NCBI GenBank assembly: GCA_023379805.1
Contig: JAMCPI010000009.1
Coordinates: 1 to 64,000, forward strand
DNA length: 64,000 nucleotides
DNA from: Nitrososphaerota archaeon
Lineage (GTDB): Archaea; Thermoproteota; Nitrososphaeria; Nitrososphaerales; JACPRH01
Direction: 5' to 3'
Part shown: positions 28,562 through 38,009 of the stretch, in pieces
Position numbering within the stretch: position 1 is the stretch's first letter
Layout: every line of letters begins with the position of its first letter
Notes under the pieces: generated by a model
Seen by the model: only the letters and a program-made list of their open reading frames with translations
Told to the model about the DNA's origin: nothing
The model's database searches: none
Translations under genes and position numbers: made by a program

Positions 28562-30219
28562 AGGTCATTCCCCGAGTATGATAGGTCTAGGCTTTTGTTC
28601 ACAAGTGGGAAGTCTGGAATAATATCGTTCAGAACAGCCTGTTCAATGATTGGCCAATTACTGAACGAAGCGGTTCTCACCTTGTATCTGGTTATTCTTT
28701 TCTTCTCGCCGAGCATCAGCCAGTGCATTGTTTCGCCTCGATGAGACTCAGCGTAGCCCAACGCATGTCGATACGGTTTCAAGTTTTCCTGCAATATCGA
28801 GGTGTATATTTCGCCTTCGCTTAGGTTTCGGAGGACTTTTCCAATGATACTCATCGAGTCTTTGATCTCTTCCACGCGAACCTCGAAGCGTGACAACGCG
28901 TCACCAACTCTCTTCTGCATTTCAATTCTGTACTTTGTGATGTTTCTAGGCGAGTCATGTTGTTGATCTATGCGTATCTCAGAGTAGGCTGCGTATGGAT
29001 GGTCATGTCTAACATCAATATCGAGACCTGCGCAACGCGCAGCCACACCTACAATACCTAACTCTTTAGCGGCCTTCCTAGGTATAACTCCTGTTTTTCT
29101 TAACCTGTCGATGAATGACGATTTAGTTCGCAGCAGAGCAATTATTGCTTCAAAGTCTTGCTGAACATCATTCACAGTGTCAATAACTGTTCTGCTCACC
29201 TCGTCCGATACATCGACGGTCACTCCACCGATTCTGTTTACTCCAAACAACAGGCGGCTTCCGGTTACAGCTTCGTTCAACCGCATCATCCTTTCCTTCA
29301 AAATATTGAGCCTAGCTGAGCCGTAGGCATATCCTACATCGGTTGAGATGCCTGCAAGCGTTCCTAGATGGTTGTAGATTCGCTCCATCTCCGCGTAGAC
29401 TACTCTGAGCTGCTCCGCTCGTTTAGGTAGGCTACTCTGCGCGATTTTTTCTACGGCTTGGCAGTAAGCTGTGGAGTTAGCTACCGATTCGTCTCCAGAT
29501 ATGCGCTCCGCGAGAAGCAGAACCTCTTCTAAGCTCCTGTTTTCAGCAAGTTTTTCAACTCCCTTATGGGTGTAGAATAGTCGTGTCTCTAGGTTCACTA
29601 TGTGTTCGCCAAGAATACTGAATCTGAAGTGACCGGGCTCAATGATGCCTGCGTGTACCGGTCCCACTGGTATCTCGCAAACACCTTCGCCTTCGACTTT
29701 GATAAACTGGTATTCCTTATGTACCCTAGGTATCTTTGTCGAGATGTCGAAATCCATTCTCAATGGAAAGACGCCGCTTGGCCACTCTTCGTGCAGTATG
29801 AGCGGTCTCATGTCGGGATTTCCTTGCGGGGTTAATCCAAACATGTCTTTGATCTCTCTTTCATACAGAAAGGCTGCAGGTATCTGAAGCGCAATGCTGG
29901 GAAAGGATGGGTTGCGCGGATCTACCTTCGCAGTCACCACGATGAAGACATCGTTGTCATCGTCACCCATAGAGAATACATACCTTAACGTATAGCCGCC
30001 GCCATCGACACGTCGCTCGTCGCTGCACACCATAGTTGAAAGCCTAGCGTGGAACTTACTGTAGATGAATTCGCATATTTTAGGTGAGTTGCCCAGCTGT
30101 TTCAGCGTTACATGCAGCTCATTCATGTTAGCTTCGCTTATCGATTCGACATGTTCTCCGAACTTCTCAGTAATAATGGACGTGTATTTGGTGATACCAT
30201 TGTTAACGTTGCCGCTCAT
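28558..30219 (-). CDS. Ehr/hydrogenase-4 large subunit (NuoC-NuoD fusion) lacking Ni ligands
   Basis: 553 residues: NuoC-like to about 150, then NuoD/HyfG-like. The place of the first [NiFe] motif (RxCGxCxxxH) reads RISGDESVANS, and the C-terminal DPCxxC is absent; the protein ends LDLSYSGNDL. Without these four cysteines it cannot bind a NiFe centre. It resembles complex I NuoD (RVSGDSSVAHS) or the Ehr complexes. The partner substrate is therefore not H2 and remains unknown. Confidence 0.88.
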   Translation of the reverse strand: MSGNVNNGITKYTSIITEKFGEHVESISEANMNELHVTLKQLGNSPKICEFIYSKFHARLSTMVCSDERRVDGGGYTLRYVFSMGDDDNDVFIVVTAKVDPRNPSFPSIALQIPAAFLYEREIKDMFGLTPQGNPDMRPLILHEEWPSGVFPLRMDFDISTKIPRVHKEYQFIKVEGEGVCEIPVGPVHAGIIEPGHFRFSILGEHIVNLETRLFYTHKGVEKLAENRSLEEVLLLAERISGDESVANSTAYCQAVEKIAQSSLPKRAEQLRVVYAEMERIYNHLGTLAGISTDVGYAYGSARLNILKERMMRLNEAVTGSRLLFGVNRIGGVTVDVSDEVSRTVIDTVNDVQQDFEAIIALLRTKSSFIDRLRKTGVIPRKAAKELGIVGVAARCAGLDIDVRHDHPYAAYSEIRIDQQHDSPRNITKYRIEMQKRVGDALSRFEVRVEEIKDSMSIIGKVLRNLSEGEIYTSILQENLKPYRHALGYAESHRGETMHWLMLGEKKRITRYKVRTASFSNWPIIEQAVLNDIIPDFPLVNKSLDLSYSGNDL

Positions 30220-30271
30220 TAAGGTGCAACCTCCATCGCTGACGTTGCCGCGAGATATTCATCTACGACGC

Positions 30272-31789
30272 TCATTTCGGAAGGTCCCCTTGGTTGATTA
30301 TAGTCGAGACGCCCCTAGCCAGTATTTGTAACGGTTCAGGTACGTAGACGCCTAGAATTAACGCTAGCACTACAAGTATTATCATAGGAATTACTGCGAA
30401 TTTTCCTAGATCACCTTTTTTCATCTCTCGCCTAGGGGTTCCGAACACCATTCTTACCAAGTGCCCGGTGAAGCCTGCGAATATCACTGTCAGGAAGAGG
30501 AGTACTAGAGAGCTTGCTATAAACTGGCCCGAGTTGAAGCCTGAGCTGAGTATTAGGAACTCACTTAGAAAGATATTGAAAGGCGGCATTCCAGCTATGG
30601 CCAGCCCACCTAGCAGAAAGAGCGCGCCTGTCGCAGGCATTACCGTGATTACTCCCCTGATATGCCGCATTGCTTTAGTTTCGAACTTCTGGCTGATGGT
30701 TCCGCTTGCGAAGAACATCAGCGGCTTTGTTATTGCGTGGTTAATTATGTGCAGCATTGCTCCGTATACTCCGATTAGGCCACCGGTACCGATTGCAAAT
30801 GCTACTATGCCCATGTGCTCAACACTTGAGTAGGCTAGCATGCGTTTCATGTCCCGTTGGAAGTAGATGGATGCTGCAGCTATTCCTATTGATACTACGC
30901 CTAGCATTATCAGGAGCTGGCTTGAGAATAGTGAGCCTATTGCGTTGCTGCTGATTATGTGGAATCTAACTATCGCGTATATCGCGCAGTTCAGAAGTAC
31001 TCCAGATAGCAGCGCACTTACTGGTGTTGGAGCTTCGCTATGGGCGTCAGGGAGCCATGTGTGCATAGGAGCGAGACCAGCCTTTGTTCCGTAGCCCACT
31101 AGTATGAAGATGAAGGCTATCTTCACTACAGTGGGGTCGAAAAGCTTCGCGTTGCTAAGCATGGTTGTCCAGTTCCAACCGTCACCTAGGTCTGAGGCGG
31201 CTACGTTAGTGTTGGCGTAGTAGAAGAAGGTGATACCGAAGAATGCGAATGACAGTCCGACTGTTGCGACTATAAGATACTTCCATGCTGCTTCAATTGC
31301 ATCCTCCTTAACGTAGAGCATGATTAGCAGGACAGAGACTAGCGTTGTTGCCTCTATAGCCACCCACATTAGTCCAAGGTTGTTTGATACAGGGACAAGC
31401 AGCATAGTGAAGATGAAGAGATTGAACTCTTGGTAGTATCGAACGAGCTGCTTGTGATCCATAAAGCCGTTATTGTACTGTCTTCCGATGTAGTTTATGG
31501 AGTAAAGCGCAGCCACAAACCCGACTAGGGATATTGGTAGCAGGATTACTGCGCTAAACGCATCTACATAGAATATACCGTTAAACGCGGTAACTGTCTT
31601 CTCGGAGATTACCGCAGCCACCAGTATGATGCCTTGAATCAGTATGAAGAAGGTTGATACTGCCGTTATCGTCTCGATGTTTCTTTTCTTTCCCGCTAAG
31701 GTAGTTGATACTAGTGCTGCTAACGGAGTAAGCAGTAAGGTCACTATGATTATGCTGAACCCTGTTGATGCGGCTAGTTGCTGGATCAT
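30272..31789 (-). CDS. Ehr/hydrogenase-4 antiporter-like membrane subunit (HyfF/NuoN-like)
   Basis: 505 residues, about 14 membrane segments, Mrp-antiporter/NuoLMN family. Conserved blocks include FILVGYGTKAGLAPMHTWLPDAH and AYSSVEHMGIVAFAIG with the lysines and glutamate of the proton channel. It should pump H+ or Na+ in the complex. It overlaps the hyfE-like stop by 4 bases. Confidence 0.9.
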   Translation of the reverse strand: MIQQLAASTGFSIIIVTLLLTPLAALVSTTLAGKKRNIETITAVSTFFILIQGIILVAAVISEKTVTAFNGIFYVDAFSAVILLPISLVGFVAALYSINYIGRQYNNGFMDHKQLVRYYQEFNLFIFTMLLVPVSNNLGLMWVAIEATTLVSVLLIMLYVKEDAIEAAWKYLIVATVGLSFAFFGITFFYYANTNVAASDLGDGWNWTTMLSNAKLFDPTVVKIAFIFILVGYGTKAGLAPMHTWLPDAHSEAPTPVSALLSGVLLNCAIYAIVRFHIISSNAIGSLFSSQLLIMLGVVSIGIAAASIYFQRDMKRMLAYSSVEHMGIVAFAIGTGGLIGVYGAMLHIINHAITKPLMFFASGTISQKFETKAMRHIRGVITVMPATGALFLLGGLAIAGMPPFNIFLSEFLILSSGFNSGQFIASSLVLLFLTVIFAGFTGHLVRMVFGTPRREMKKGDLGKFAVIPMIILVVLALILGVYVPEPLQILARGVSTIINQGDLPK

Positions 31790-32469
31790 TCTTCTTTATC
31801 ATCTCTTAGATGTTCAAGATTGTCAACATTCAGGTTGTCGAAGGTGTGACTTATTCTCGTCATCAGGGCAGCTGAAATTATTACACCTACCAGAATGTCG
31901 ATGAACACGCCTATCTCGATGATTAACGATATGCCGTGAGTCAATGCGGTAGCGAAGAGGAACAGGCCGTTCTCAATTATCAGTAGACCGACTATCTGGT
32001 TAAGCGCGACTCTTCTGTTAACCATAGTGAACATCCCGATGAAAAGCAGTGAAAGAGAGACAGGCAGATAGGCCCTTAAGATCTGGTCAGATCTGAACGG
32101 AACCTGTTGAGTGAGGAAATACGCTAACGCGACCAGCAGCGCTGAAATTATAGCTGATAAGCGGACGCTAATGTATGGGTTGAGCTCGTATCTTGCAACG
32201 AACTTCACTTGACTCGTAACGCGTAGAAGAACCCTTGGAATAGCCACGGCCTTTATGATAAGTGTGAGCGCAGCCGCTATGTAGATTTCCCATATGCCGG
32301 TCATATATGCGATAATCGCAGTTACACCTGAGAGCGCCATAGTCTGGTATCGGTAGGCGCGCAGCCAGTCCATGAAGCCTCGTCTTACTACGACGCCGAA
32401 GGTGGCTATCATCAGCACTGCGGAGGAGATTGTTAATATGTCGATTTGTGGCGCATCTGTAGGTATCAT
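31786..32469 (-). CDS. Ehr/hydrogenase-4 membrane subunit HyfE-like (NuoK-like)
   Basis: 227 residues, six or seven membrane spans. The C-terminal half has the NuoK-like segment NQIVGLLIIENGLFLFA with membrane-embedded glutamate. The acidic tail (LEHLRDDKEE) is cytoplasmic. The order C-E-F in this operon is that of Hyf and Ehr complexes. Confidence 0.85.
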   Translation of the reverse strand: MIPTDAPQIDILTISSAVLMIATFGVVVRRGFMDWLRAYRYQTMALSGVTAIIAYMTGIWEIYIAAALTLIIKAVAIPRVLLRVTSQVKFVARYELNPYISVRLSAIISALLVALAYFLTQQVPFRSDQILRAYLPVSLSLLFIGMFTMVNRRVALNQIVGLLIIENGLFLFATALTHGISLIIEIGVFIDILVGVIISAALMTRISHTFDNLNVDNLEHLRDDKEE

Positions 32470-32490
32470 TCATTATCACTCATCCATTTA

Positions 32491-33441
32491 CTAAATATAG
32501 AAGAAGACAACTCCTACCATCGAGCTGGCAATCGCTATAGATATCAGATCAGGGATTCTGAAGAGCCTCCACTTCGCCACCCTAGTTTCAATGAACGCCA
32601 TGATAACTCCGATTGTTAGAGCCTTTGCGACGAAGATAAGCAGCCCTTCTTCGATGGCGGTTGCAGAAAGGGATGTAGCAATTCCCCATGGGAAGAAGAT
32701 GTTTATCATCAGCGCAAGTAGAGTCAAATGTTTAATGGATTGCGCCCACTCAATCAGAGCCAATCGTTTACCTGAATACTCCAGCACCATTGCTTCATGA
32801 ACCATTGTGAGCTCAAGATGGGTTGCGGGGTTGTCAAACGGTAGCCTGCCTGTTTCAGCGATAACGATTACGAACATGGATATTAATGCGAAGAGTAGAC
32901 TAGGCGTAACAAGCTGCTGTAGTCCGGCTGCGGAGTTGACTAGCGTAGTGATGTTTGTTGCACCGAAGGTCAGCGATACAGTGAATATTGTGAGGAATAG
33001 CGCCGGCTCGATAAGCGAGGACAGCATCATCTCTCTGCTACTGCCTAAACCGCCGAAGGCGCTGGCTGAGTCCAGCCCGCTCAACACCGTGAAGAACCGG
33101 GCTAAACTGAAGAGCCCGATAACTAGGAGGATGTCACCGGCTAGTCCGAAGGGTGAGTATGCCAGCATAACTGGCACGAAGAGGGCGGCTGTTGCAACTG
33201 CTGCGAAGTTAATCCAAGGTGTGGATTTGAAGATCCAAGATGTTTGATCAGATATCACCTCGTCTTTCCTCATCAGCTTTACGATGTCGTAGTAGGGTTG
33301 GAGGATGCTTGCGCCCACTCTCTTCTGAGATTTCGCTTTAACCTTTCGCATAACTCCTGTTAGCAGCGGTGAAAACGCTATCAGTACAAGTGTCTGAATA
33401 ATTCCTGCAGCTATGGCTGCAAAGCTTGGTTCGAACACCAT
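32491..33441 (-). CDS. Ehr/hydrogenase-4 membrane subunit HyfC-like (NuoH-like)
   Basis: 316 residues, eight membrane spans, NuoH family. Key loops are KAKSQKRVGASILQPYYDI, LPFDNPATHLELTMVHEAM and IETRVAKWRLFRIPDL. In complex I this subunit forms the quinone chamber; in hydrogenases it links the catalytic arm to the pump. It starts on the last base of the gene before. Confidence 0.9.
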   Translation of the reverse strand: MVFEPSFAAIAAGIIQTLVLIAFSPLLTGVMRKVKAKSQKRVGASILQPYYDIVKLMRKDEVISDQTSWIFKSTPWINFAAVATAALFVPVMLAYSPFGLAGDILLVIGLFSLARFFTVLSGLDSASAFGGLGSSREMMLSSLIEPALFLTIFTVSLTFGATNITTLVNSAAGLQQLVTPSLLFALISMFVIVIAETGRLPFDNPATHLELTMVHEAMVLEYSGKRLALIEWAQSIKHLTLLALMINIFFPWGIATSLSATAIEEGLLIFVAKALTIGVIMAFIETRVAKWRLFRIPDLISIAIASSMVGVVFFYI

Positions 33442-35489
33442 TACGGGCTCAGCCTCACGAATATCAGCAGAAGAACAAGCGTTATCAGGATGTACAGCAG
33501 GTAGGAGTTCACCTTCCCTGTCTGGATCCTGCGGATTTTGTCAAAGATGAAGATTGTCGCAGATACTACGGGGGTGTAGAGGCGCTCTTCAAACAGGCTT
33601 CTCGTAGTTGACTCCATTCTGACGGTTTTACGCATATACTGGTTTGAGTCGGCGTAAAATTCTATCTGAACACTGTTACGTGGCTTGAAGAGAACTTTGA
33701 AGATTTTACGTATAGGCTGAGAGAGCGAAGTTGCGGTGTACTCCATCCGTTCGTCGAGGACTCCGAAGCCGCAGTCCCAGGTCTCGTAGACAACTTGTCG
33801 AGTTGGGCCGCCTACGATCCTTACGAAACTGTATGAGGCTAAAGCTACTGATGCTAACAGGAGTGCAACGGTGAATGGTGAAAGGCTGGCGAAGTTGCTG
33901 CCTGAAGCGTTCTGCAGCGTTATCGTGTCAAAGGGGCTGGCGGGATGCGCAGATTGGATGTTGAACGCGGAGGTTATCAAGTTGATTCCGATGAAAGGTA
34001 GAACACCTAATGTTAGGGCGGCTAACGCGGTTACACCTTTACCGATAAGCATTGAACGTGGCACTTCTATGGCGTGTAACGCGTGATCGCTTCTTCCTCT
34101 CGAAAGGAAGGAGATTCCGAATATCTTTACGAATGCAGCAACAGCTAAGCCGGCTGTGAGGGCAAAGGCTAGGCTCGCGAAAGCAATTGTGATCTCCAAG
34201 GTGCTGTTAGGTATTTGTGATGTAGAGAGTAGCGCCTGCATTGTCAACCATTCGCTGATGAAGCCGTTGAACGGTGGCAACCCAGAGATTGAAAGCGCAC
34301 CTACAAGGAACAAGAGGGATGTCCAGGGCATCTTCCTGACAAGTCCCCCCAATGCATCCATGTTTTTTGTGTGGGTAGCGTAAAGGATTGAGCCTGCACC
34401 CATGAAGAGGAGGCTTTTGAAGACGGCATGATTCAAGGTGTGATACATACTTGCGACAAGCGCTAAGACCGCTAGAGCGGTGAGGTTGAAGGAGGCGAAT
34501 ATCACAGAGAGGCCCAAGCCTGTGAGAATGATCCCTACGTTTTCGATGCTGCTAAAGGCCAAGGCACGTTTGATATCCTTCTCTATAACTGCGTACAGGG
34601 CGCCTATCACTGATGTGATGGCGCCGGTGAAGAGCAGGAGGATTCCCCACCAAGTATAGTCAGGAGATCCTACGCCGTTGAAGTCGAACAGGACTCTGAT
34701 GAGACCGTATATCGCGGTTTTTATCATTACTGCAGACATTAGTGCTGATGCGTTGCTGGGGGCGGAGGGGTGAGCCTGAGGGAGCCAGATGTGCAGGGGC
34801 ACAATCCCCGCTTTGGTGCCGAAGCCGATGAAGGCTAGGATAAAGACGATGTCTTTAACCTGTAGAGGCGTGAAAGGCACCGATTGTCTGAATGCGTCGA
34901 AGCTGAAGCTTCCTGTCTGCAGGTACATTACAAGGAATGAGGCGAGAATGAAGGCGGTTCCTAGGTGTGTCATTACAATGTAAGTCATTCCGGATTTAAG
35001 GTTAGCCTCCTGCTCATGCTCGTAGATTACTAGAAAGAATGAGGTTAGCGACATTACCTCCCAGAAGACTAGGAAGGCGAATACGTTGTTAGAAGTTACA
35101 ACCAGAAGCATAGAGAGAATGAAGATGTTGAAGAGGAAACCTAGTATCGATGTATCCTTCCTGCCCTCGTACTCTTTAGAGTAGCCTATAGAGTAGAGTG
35201 AGACGGCTAATGAAACTAGGCCAATTAGAAGTATGAAGAAGGCGGAAATCCCATCGATAAAAACGTCGAAGCCAAACGGTAAAAGTGTATCTCTAGTTAG
35301 AGAGATGCGTAAAGCGTCTTTCGCAAAAATCACGTTAGCCGAAAGAACGATTGCAAAAAGCGAGGCGGTTGCAGGCAACAGGTATGCTAAGAGGTTGGAA
35401 TACTTTCTCCCTCTAAGTAAAAGGGCGAGAAACGCCCCAGTTGAGTAGAGGAGCGTAGTCACTTGGAATAATATTAGGCTGCTGATCAT
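33441..35489 (-). CDS. Ehr/hydrogenase-4 antiporter-like membrane subunit (HyfB/NuoL-like)
   Basis: About 682 residues from ATG 35489 (the frame is open to ATG 35561). Roughly 16 membrane spans, with FIGFGTKAGIVPLHIWLPQAH and AFSSIENVGIILTGLGLS carrying the proton-path lysine and glutamate, and an extended C-terminus ending in a last helix. It is first in the six-gene operon B-C-E-F-G-I. Start choice is by loss of hydrophobic pattern upstream. Confidence 0.88.
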   Translation of the reverse strand: MISSLILFQVTTLLYSTGAFLALLLRGRKYSNLLAYLLPATASLFAIVLSANVIFAKDALRISLTRDTLLPFGFDVFIDGISAFFILLIGLVSLAVSLYSIGYSKEYEGRKDTSILGFLFNIFILSMLLVVTSNNVFAFLVFWEVMSLTSFFLVIYEHEQEANLKSGMTYIVMTHLGTAFILASFLVMYLQTGSFSFDAFRQSVPFTPLQVKDIVFILAFIGFGTKAGIVPLHIWLPQAHPSAPSNASALMSAVMIKTAIYGLIRVLFDFNGVGSPDYTWWGILLLFTGAITSVIGALYAVIEKDIKRALAFSSIENVGIILTGLGLSVIFASFNLTALAVLALVASMYHTLNHAVFKSLLFMGAGSILYATHTKNMDALGGLVRKMPWTSLLFLVGALSISGLPPFNGFISEWLTMQALLSTSQIPNSTLEITIAFASLAFALTAGLAVAAFVKIFGISFLSRGRSDHALHAIEVPRSMLIGKGVTALAALTLGVLPFIGINLITSAFNIQSAHPASPFDTITLQNASGSNFASLSPFTVALLLASVALASYSFVRIVGGPTRQVVYETWDCGFGVLDERMEYTATSLSQPIRKIFKVLFKPRNSVQIEFYADSNQYMRKTVRMESTTRSLFEERLYTPVVSATIFIFDKIRRIQTGKVNSYLLYILITLVLLLIFVRLSP

Positions 35490-35561
35490 TAAGGTCACGA
35501 AGAGCTGGCGGCATGCGGCATGAGAGATGTCGTTACCATAGAATGACCAAACGCTCGCCAA

Positions 35562-35856
35562 AATAGGTCTATTTAGTCCTTACGAAACTCCAAGAATCCG
35601 CTTCCTTAACTAACTCACTTCAACCCAATTTATACGCTTAGCCCTTTGAGGAGAAAAATTGCAAACAAAATAACGCTTCTGAGCATTACTGCCATATGCA
35701 GAGGTTGTTGCGCGGATCGTTGAGAACAGCATTAGACTCCGCTCTGTATTTCTCTGACCCTAATATCCGTCTCATCGGATCGAATTAATGTTACGCGACG
35801 AGGACGCGATGCCTTTCGCAAAGCATATATGATCCGTCATTCTGCATTGAGTACCA
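35562..35856. other. Divergent intergenic region between Ehr operon and terpene cyclase
   Basis: 295 bases without a gene. AT-rich patches such as AATTTATACG near 35628 could serve as TATA boxes for the divergent transcripts. I see no repeat or RNA gene. Confidence 0.4.
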
Positions 35857-37203
35857 TTGCCTCACGGCGCAATGCTGCAGCGGCTCAGCCAGTTTGAAAG
35901 TGTCTGGTGGTCCATCGGGAAGGGCTACATGAGAGGCATCGCTTACGATACTGCACGCGTATCTATGCTTGGCAACGGTAACAGGTTTCCTCGGGCGCTA
36001 CTCTGGATCCTCACTAACCAAAGGAAGAACGGTTCCTGGGGTGAGGAAGTGCTTCACCTACAGGACCGGGCTGTGTCCACGTTATCCTGCGTTTTAGCTT
36101 TGAAGATGGCGAATAAGCCAGCCTACAAGTCACTCATAGATCGTGGACTTGAGTACCTCAACAGCATCTCATCATATCTGCGATACGAGTCCTGCTCAAT
36201 GGTCGGCTTCGAGCTCATCTACCCCAGACTGATTGATGATGCGGAGGAGATCGGTCTGGACGTCTCGCAGGCCGATATTAAATGGTTAAGAAGGGCGGTG
36301 GAGCTGAAGCTAAGATCTTTAAACATAGCCTACCTAGCGTATATTCCGAACACCACCTTTCCATTTTCCTTAGAGTTCCTAGGTCCGAAGCTCGATAGGA
36401 CGCGAGCGCAGCGTCTGATCGGTGAAAACGGCTCTGTGCTCTCTTCACCTTCAGCCACAGCGTTCCTGTTGACTCATTTGAAGGTTCGAAATGCATTGAA
36501 CTATCTCAAATCAGTTCAGAACCTGAATCGAGACGGCTCTATCGCGAACGTTTACCCATTCGACGTCTTCGAACGAGCTTGGGCTCTCTTCAATCATAGG
36601 CTCACCGGAAGAGAACTCACAGACATAATGTATGGTAACCTGAGGCAGCTTCAAGACTCATGGACTAGGTTCGGAGTCGGAATTGCAGCTAACTCTCCGC
36701 TACGTGACTCAGATGATACAGCCGTCGCATTCAAGGTTCTCTCATCTTACGGTTTCACTCCAGACCCCGCTGTATTCGAACAATACGAGAGGGACGACAG
36801 GTTTCTGTGCTTCCACCTCGAACGGGATCCCTCCGTGAGCGCAAACATCCATATTCTTGACGCGATAAAAGGATGCTCCAATTACCCGAGGCGAGACGCC
36901 CTAGTTGAAAAGATAACTAAATTCCTCGCTAAACAGGCTGTTGAAGGCTGCTACTGGAAGGACAAGTGGCACCTGTCTCCATACTACGCAACCAGCCATG
37001 CGGTGCTCGCACTGGCTGATCTAGATCAAGGTACCGCGGGAAAGGCGATTGACTGGATAGCTCGAACCCAGAATCCAGACGGATCATGGGGTGTGCTGCC
37101 TAATGCTGAGGAGACCGCCTATGCTCTTCAGGCGCTACTGTTTTTCCAGAACAGTGGTATTTTGCACATTAGAAATACGGTAGAATTGCGCGTGGTGCCA
37201 TAA
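35857..37203 (+). pseudogene. Class II diterpene-cyclase-like protein, 5' part, cut by provirus
   Basis: Codons 1-431 (to 37149) encode the N-terminal bulk of an alpha-alpha-barrel terpene cyclase; the last 17 codons are provirus sequence. The DxDD proton-donor motif reads DSDDTAVAFKVLSSYGF (about residue 284), very like copalyl-diphosphate-synthase-type class II cyclases, which protonate geranylgeranyl diphosphate. QW-type repeats occur (QRKNGSWGEE, QNPDGSWGV). The missing C-terminus is at 49255-49452; together they give 496 residues, the size of bacterial class II diterpene cyclases. Start is TTG 35857 or ATG 35872. The truncated product lacks part of the barrel and is probably inactive. 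Confidence 0.85.
37144..37151 (+). repeat. Left attachment core (attL), 8-bp direct repeat
   Basis: TTCCAGAA, identical to 49255-49262. The left copy is inside the cyclase frame (Phe-Gln). Joining the flanks through this core restores one continuous cyclase reading frame, which marks it as the crossover region. Confidence 0.8.
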
Positions 37204-37259
37204 TTGGTTAATAGGTATGGTGCCATACTGATAATACGGTAGTAAAAAGAATGTGCAAA
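37161..37259. repeat. Nested repeat array at left provirus end
   Basis: In order: TTTGCACATT (37161-37170), AATACGGTAG (37174-37183), TGGTGCCATA (37193-37202), TGGTGCCATA (37218-37227), AATACGGTAG (37233-37242), AATGTGCAAA (37250-37259). The outermost pair is a perfect 10-bp inverted repeat; the inner pairs are direct repeats. This layout fits arm-type sites for integrase and an excision factor. Confidence 0.7.
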
Positions 37260-37279
37260 CGGACGGCGGCGAAGCCGCC
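37243..37279 (-). terminator. Probable terminator of the late operon
   Basis: On the minus strand a 6-bp GC stem (GGCGGC, loop TTC, GCCGCC at 37265-37279) is followed by GTCCGTTTGCACATTCTTTTTAC. It lies just after the last provirus gene. Confidence 0.45.
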
Positions 37280-37298
37280 CGTTGCGGTGTCCCTTGCT

Positions 37299-37802
37299 TT
37301 AGGCATACCCCTTAATGCTGTTGTAGTCGGCATCTACCGGTATGCCGCTACCGTCATCAATTCCTTTTACCCGTTTGATGTAGTAGAATTCGCCGGTATC
37401 CCAATTTCCGAATTTGTCTGTTGAGATGCTTGTTATGGTCATCGTGTAATCTGCGAATGGATAGCCGTTCATCAATACGTGTTCTCCGACTTTGTAGTCT
37501 CCGCTAGGAGTTGAAGGTGAAGGCGTCCCGATTGCCGTTTTTTGTGTTGGATCTCCGAGGGCGGTTCCAACGGTCGGTGTAGGTGTTGGAGTCAGTTCGG
37601 GTGATTGAACCGGCGGTGTAGGCGCTCCTACGATTGGGTTAGATGATATGATTTGACCGCCCGAAGCGCTACCCTCTAAATGCGTAAGGTTTTGCCCTAA
37701 AACTGGTGAAGGTGCTTTCTTCGCCACTTTGGTTACATACGCAATGTAGGCGAAGATAGCACCGATTACAATAGCGATTACGGTAATAGTTTTGTTGTTC
37801 AT
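37299..37802 (-). CDS. Provirus single-span membrane protein with proline-rich stalk
   Basis: 167 residues: a membrane segment at about 6-23, a long Pro/Thr/Ser-rich linker (ELTPTPTPTVGTA and similar, residues 55-105) and a small beta-rich C-terminal domain with GEHVLMNGYPFADYTMTI. The layout suits a virion membrane protein projecting through the capsid. It is the last gene of the operon and overlaps the previous stop by ATGA. No homologue recognised. Confidence 0.65.
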   Translation of the reverse strand: MNNKTITVIAIVIGAIFAYIAYVTKVAKKAPSPVLGQNLTHLEGSASGGQIISSNPIVGAPTPPVQSPELTPTPTPTVGTALGDPTQKTAIGTPSPSTPSGDYKVGEHVLMNGYPFADYTMTITSISTDKFGNWDTGEFYYIKRVKGIDDGSGIPVDADYNSIKGYA

Positions 37803-38008
37803 TTTTTAGTAACCTCAATGATGAGAGTCCGAATTTCTTTGGCTAGGTGATCGATTGACTTTCGCAGTTGTTGCCTTTCTTTGGTATCGGCTTTGTAGAG
37901 TATCAGGCTTTGAGTGGTTGCGTATCTTCCTAGTTTATACATCAGATACATTCCGAAGCCACCGATACCGAGTTGAAGACCGGCATCAAGCAAGTCCATC
38001 TTTTTCAT
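37799..38008 (-). CDS. Provirus small membrane protein
   Basis: 69 residues: one hydrophobic segment (about 10-28, LQLGIGGFGMYLMYKLG), then a charged helix (KERQQLRKSIDHLAKEIRTL). It could be a small virion membrane protein or holin-like. It starts 2 bases after the fibre gene's stop and overlaps the next gene by 4 bases. Confidence 0.6.
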   Translation of the reverse strand: MKKMDLLDAGLQLGIGGFGMYLMYKLGRYATTQSLILYKADTKERQQLRKSIDHLAKEIRTLIIEVTKK

Positions 38009-38009
38009 C

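Noticed and set aside
28558-30219. Reading the operon as a H2-evolving [NiFe] hydrogenase
   Set aside because: All four Ni/Fe-binding cysteines of the large subunit are absent.
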